A stretch of DNA of 8,642 nt from NCBI GenBank assembly GCA_013139935.1, contig WSZX01000499.1:1-8642 (forward strand), in the 5' to 3' direction. Source of the DNA: Ardenticatenales bacterium (lineage in GTDB: Bacteria; Chloroflexota; Anaerolineae; Promineifilales; UBA4811). The notes below the pieces were generated by a model. The model made no database searches, had not been told where the DNA came from, and saw only the letters and a program-made list of their open reading frames with translations. Both the position numbers and the translations under genes were made by a program. Positions 6,464 to 8,642 of this stretch are shown here, piece after piece. Position 1 is the first letter of the stretch, and every line of letters starts with the position of its first letter.

Positions 6464-8562
6464 GCAGTAGGTTTCCATAACGAAAGCAGCGGCGCGAGCG
6501 CCCTCCAGAGGGGGCCGTCCTGCCGCTCTCCGCGCCTATCGAGGTCAGATGAGGACAGCACGACGCCTTTGCTGCATCGAGCGCACAGACCGCTCACCAG
6601 CCGGGCCAACAACCGATTGCGGATAGAGAAACTGTCCACCTCTGTCCACGGCCGCTCCACATTCCATCGCGGTGTCAACACAAATGCGTTGCTCAACGGC
6701 TGACGAGGGATCTCCCACCAACCCGTGGCCCCCGCCTCTAGCCAGATCTGATACTCTACGGCCGGCCCGGTGAGCAGGTAGGCGTACAGCGTGGCGATGA
6801 TGATGCCGTCCTCGGAGCCCGTGTCGCCCACCAGATCCGGCAGGGGAATGCCGGTCACCATCCCCTCGCGGACGCTTTCAATGAACACCGGTCCTTGCTG
6901 AGTGACCTCCGCAAGCCCCATCCCCGGCGCAGCGCGACGGAATTGTTCTGCGGTTTTGACAAGCCAGTCGCACACCGCGGCCGCCCGCACGTCAGGTGCC
7001 GGCTGGAAATGAGGACTGCTCAGCAGATCGCCAAAGAGGTAGCCAAGGAAGCGATCCAGCGGTTCTGTGCCCGGCCAGCGTTCGAGCCAGTTCTGCAGCT
7101 CCCCGATCCGCTCTGCCGCCCCTGGGCCAAGCCGGGCCGCTTCCTCCTCCCTCAGTACGTCGATCGGCCGCAAGCCAGGGCCAGATGGATCATAGAGCAG
7201 CCGGGCTGCCAGCGCGGCTCGTGGCCGATCCAGCAGGTGCACGGCCAGAGCCAAGCCTTCGGCCACATCATACTCGGAGGGGGCAATGCCCCAGTGTGGA
7301 TGGGCCAGTGCTGCCAGGGTCAGCCAGGCACGGACGAGCGGCTCATCGCGCGGACTGCCGCGGCGTTGGAGAAGCCGATAGGGCACGCCTGCCGCTGCCA
7401 GCGCCTGTGTCAGCCGGTATCGCAAAGCGCCATCCAAATAGGGAGTGATGATGGCGATTTGAGAGGCGGAAGAGCCGAGAATGAGGGTCTCGGCGATGAG
7501 GGCGACGGTCTCCTGGATCATCTCGCGCCGGTAGCGGGGTTTGATGACGTGGATCACTGCCATATCGGCTTCGGCGCTGCTCAGATCGGCCCGTCTGGTG
7601 AGCCGCTGGTGCACCAATCTGCCCAGCGCTTCCAGGGGCGGACTGGTGGTCAGGCTGTCCGGCATGGCCACGGTTTCGTCGCACAGTGCGCTGATCTCTC
7701 GCGCTCTCTCCGGGTCGGCCGCCAGATACCGCTTGTACCCACCCCCGTCATCGTAAGCAAGAACGGCCGAGTCTCTGCCAGGCAGCAGCATGCGCAAAAA
7801 CGCCAGGCCGGCCGGGGGCATCTCTTCCAGGTTGTCCACTAGCAGGTGTCGATAGCGTTCAGGAAAGTAGCCGGCGAACAGCGGATGATCGAGCAAGTGG
7901 CGCTGAAAGAGGTCAATCACCAGCGAGAGATCGAGCAGGTTGGCATCAAGGCAGCTCTGGCGGAAGCACCGCGCCGCGCGGGCTGCCTGGTGAAAGTAGC
8001 GAACATGATCGGGCTCGCCGCTCCAGGTGCGGACCAAGCGATCTTCCATCTGGTCCAACGTCAGCCCATTGAGAGCCGCCCGATTGAGGTTGTCCAGTAG
8101 CTGAGAGAGGATCTGCTGCGGCCGCATCCAGAGTCCCTCAAAGTAGCCCTCCTTAAGCAGGGGCGCGATCACTCGTTTCATCTGCACCTGGGCCAGATCA
8201 TAGCTCAGAAAGGTGGGTGGCCTGTGCGGGGCGGCAAAGCCGGCCGGCCGGGCCAGCAGCGGCCAAAAGAGGGTCACCAGTTCGCGGGCCAGCTTGGGCA
8301 GAGTAGTCAGATGCAGGTCGGAATACGGGCCCAACCCGACCGTTGCCATGGTTTCTTGGTACTTGAGCGCCGCGCTGGATTCCGGCAGCAGCGCCAATAG
8401 CGAATAGGATGGAACCCCGGCCGCTAGGAGGGAGACGAGCCGTTGCTGCAGCGCAGTCGTCTTGCCGCTGCCAGCCGGCCCATGAACAAAGACCCGCTGC
8501 CCCTGATCAAACGGTAGGGCGACGATCTGTTGCTGGGGTAGAGTCAGTCCGTTTACGTTCAC
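6460..8562 (-). CDS. Divergent superfamily-1 (UvrD/AddB-like) helicase-family ATPase
   Basis: This 700-residue protein starts like a UvrD-type helicase: a Q-motif-like LTLPQQQ (6-12) precedes the Walker A GPAGSGKTT (28-36). Motif Ia is altered (LLALLPESSAA). The Walker B position reads VDNLEE (D243, E246, E247) where UvrD has DExQD. The motif III region reads YDDGGGYKRYLAADP (270-284) where UvrD has GDxDQxIYxFRGA, so the conserved glutamine is missing. The motif IV region is near 370-395. The motif V/VI region (586-640 and after) has GIIIATLYAYLL and WLEAGATGWWEIP and no recognisable VAxTRAR arginine finger. There is no C-terminal nuclease domain. AddB/RexB proteins are similarly degenerate, so this could be a recombination or repair partner subunit, but active unwinding is uncertain. 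I chose GTG at 8562 because it overlaps the upstream stop as GTGA; a TTG one codon earlier is possible. No clear ribosome-binding site is present, which fits translational coupling. Confidence 0.75.
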   Translation of the reverse strand: MNVNGLTLPQQQIVALPFDQGQRVFVHGPAGSGKTTALQQRLVSLLAAGVPSYSLLALLPESSAALKYQETMATVGLGPYSDLHLTTLPKLARELVTLFWPLLARPAGFAAPHRPPTFLSYDLAQVQMKRVIAPLLKEGYFEGLWMRPQQILSQLLDNLNRAALNGLTLDQMEDRLVRTWSGEPDHVRYFHQAARAARCFRQSCLDANLLDLSLVIDLFQRHLLDHPLFAGYFPERYRHLLVDNLEEMPPAGLAFLRMLLPGRDSAVLAYDDGGGYKRYLAADPERAREISALCDETVAMPDSLTTSPPLEALGRLVHQRLTRRADLSSAEADMAVIHVIKPRYRREMIQETVALIAETLILGSSASQIAIITPYLDGALRYRLTQALAAAGVPYRLLQRRGSPRDEPLVRAWLTLAALAHPHWGIAPSEYDVAEGLALAVHLLDRPRAALAARLLYDPSGPGLRPIDVLREEEAARLGPGAAERIGELQNWLERWPGTEPLDRFLGYLFGDLLSSPHFQPAPDVRAAAVCDWLVKTAEQFRRAAPGMGLAEVTQQGPVFIESVREGMVTGIPLPDLVGDTGSEDGIIIATLYAYLLTGPAVEYQIWLEAGATGWWEIPRQPLSNAFVLTPRWNVERPWTEVDSFSIRNRLLARLVSGLCARCSKGVVLSSSDLDRRGERQDGPLWRALAPLLSLWKPTA

Positions 8563-8642
8563 CAAGGCACTATTTCGATCAGCCTGCCAGAATGGCGCTG
8601 CGGCCGGTCCGGTGGCGGCGCTCGGGTGTCGTGTTCCAGCGA
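8559..8642 (-). CDS. C-terminal end of an upstream gene (partial)
   Basis: A frame enters from the right edge and reads 27 codons to a TGA at 8561-8559. The product is proline- and arginine-rich and ends in GRLIEIVPW. Its stop overlaps the GTG start of the helicase-family gene by four bases, a common arrangement in operons and the main reason to call it. Too little is visible to name a family. The helicase frame itself is also open to the edge with no start codon upstream of 8565, so a longer helicase protein cannot be excluded. Confidence 0.4.
   Translation of the reverse strand, partial: SLEHDTRAPPPDRPQRHSGRLIEIVPW

Noticed and set aside
6895..7842. A 315-codon open frame on the plus strand opposite the helicase-family gene
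   Set aside because: The product resembles no family and is rich in the residues expected from antisense of GC-rich coding sequence. The minus-strand frame carries the recognisable ATPase motifs.

Overview
The window is GC-rich and all convincing genes lie on the minus strand, so the biological reading order runs from high to low coordinates. Chloroflexota (Anaerolineae or Caldilineae type) is my best guess for the host. It rests on recalled family resemblance of the V4R protein, the divergent UvrD-like protein and the YfhO-type protein, and on frequent TTG/GTG starts. No 16S or other marker gene is present, so this is inference.

Layout from right to left. (1) 8642-8559: the last codons of an upstream gene, whose TGA overlaps the next start in a GTGA arrangement. 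(2) 8562-6460: a 700-residue superfamily-1 (UvrD/AddB-like) ATPase with an intact Walker A but strongly altered later helicase motifs. (3) 6463-6435: a TTGACA-17-TAAGCT promoter whose -35 box contains the helicase stop codon. (4) 6396-5725: a V4R (4-vinyl-reductase) domain protein with a His/Cys cluster. (5) 5724-5277: a 448-base gap with no supported gene, holding several short direct repeats. (6) 5276-4521: a soluble polyprenyl-phosphate mannose synthase-like GT2 enzyme. (7) 4504-308: a 1398-residue membrane protein that joins a complete YfhO-type GT-C glycosyltransferase to a complete Wzx/MOP-type flippase. (8) 307-1: an intergenic stretch with a stem-loop, a strong-looking promoter (160-132) and a leader running off the left edge toward another gene.

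The most interesting unit is genes 6 and 7. They are 16 bases apart, with the second gene's ribosome-binding site starting 4 bases after the first gene's stop. Together they hold the three activities needed to move a sugar across the membrane: charging of polyprenyl phosphate (GT2), flipping (MOP domain) and transfer on the outer face (GT-C). This parallels the separate csbB, gtcA and yfhO functions of Bacillus, but here flippase and transferase are one polypeptide. The functional link is inference; the fusion itself is seen directly as one uninterrupted reading frame. The helicase and V4R genes have no evident link to the glycosylation genes.
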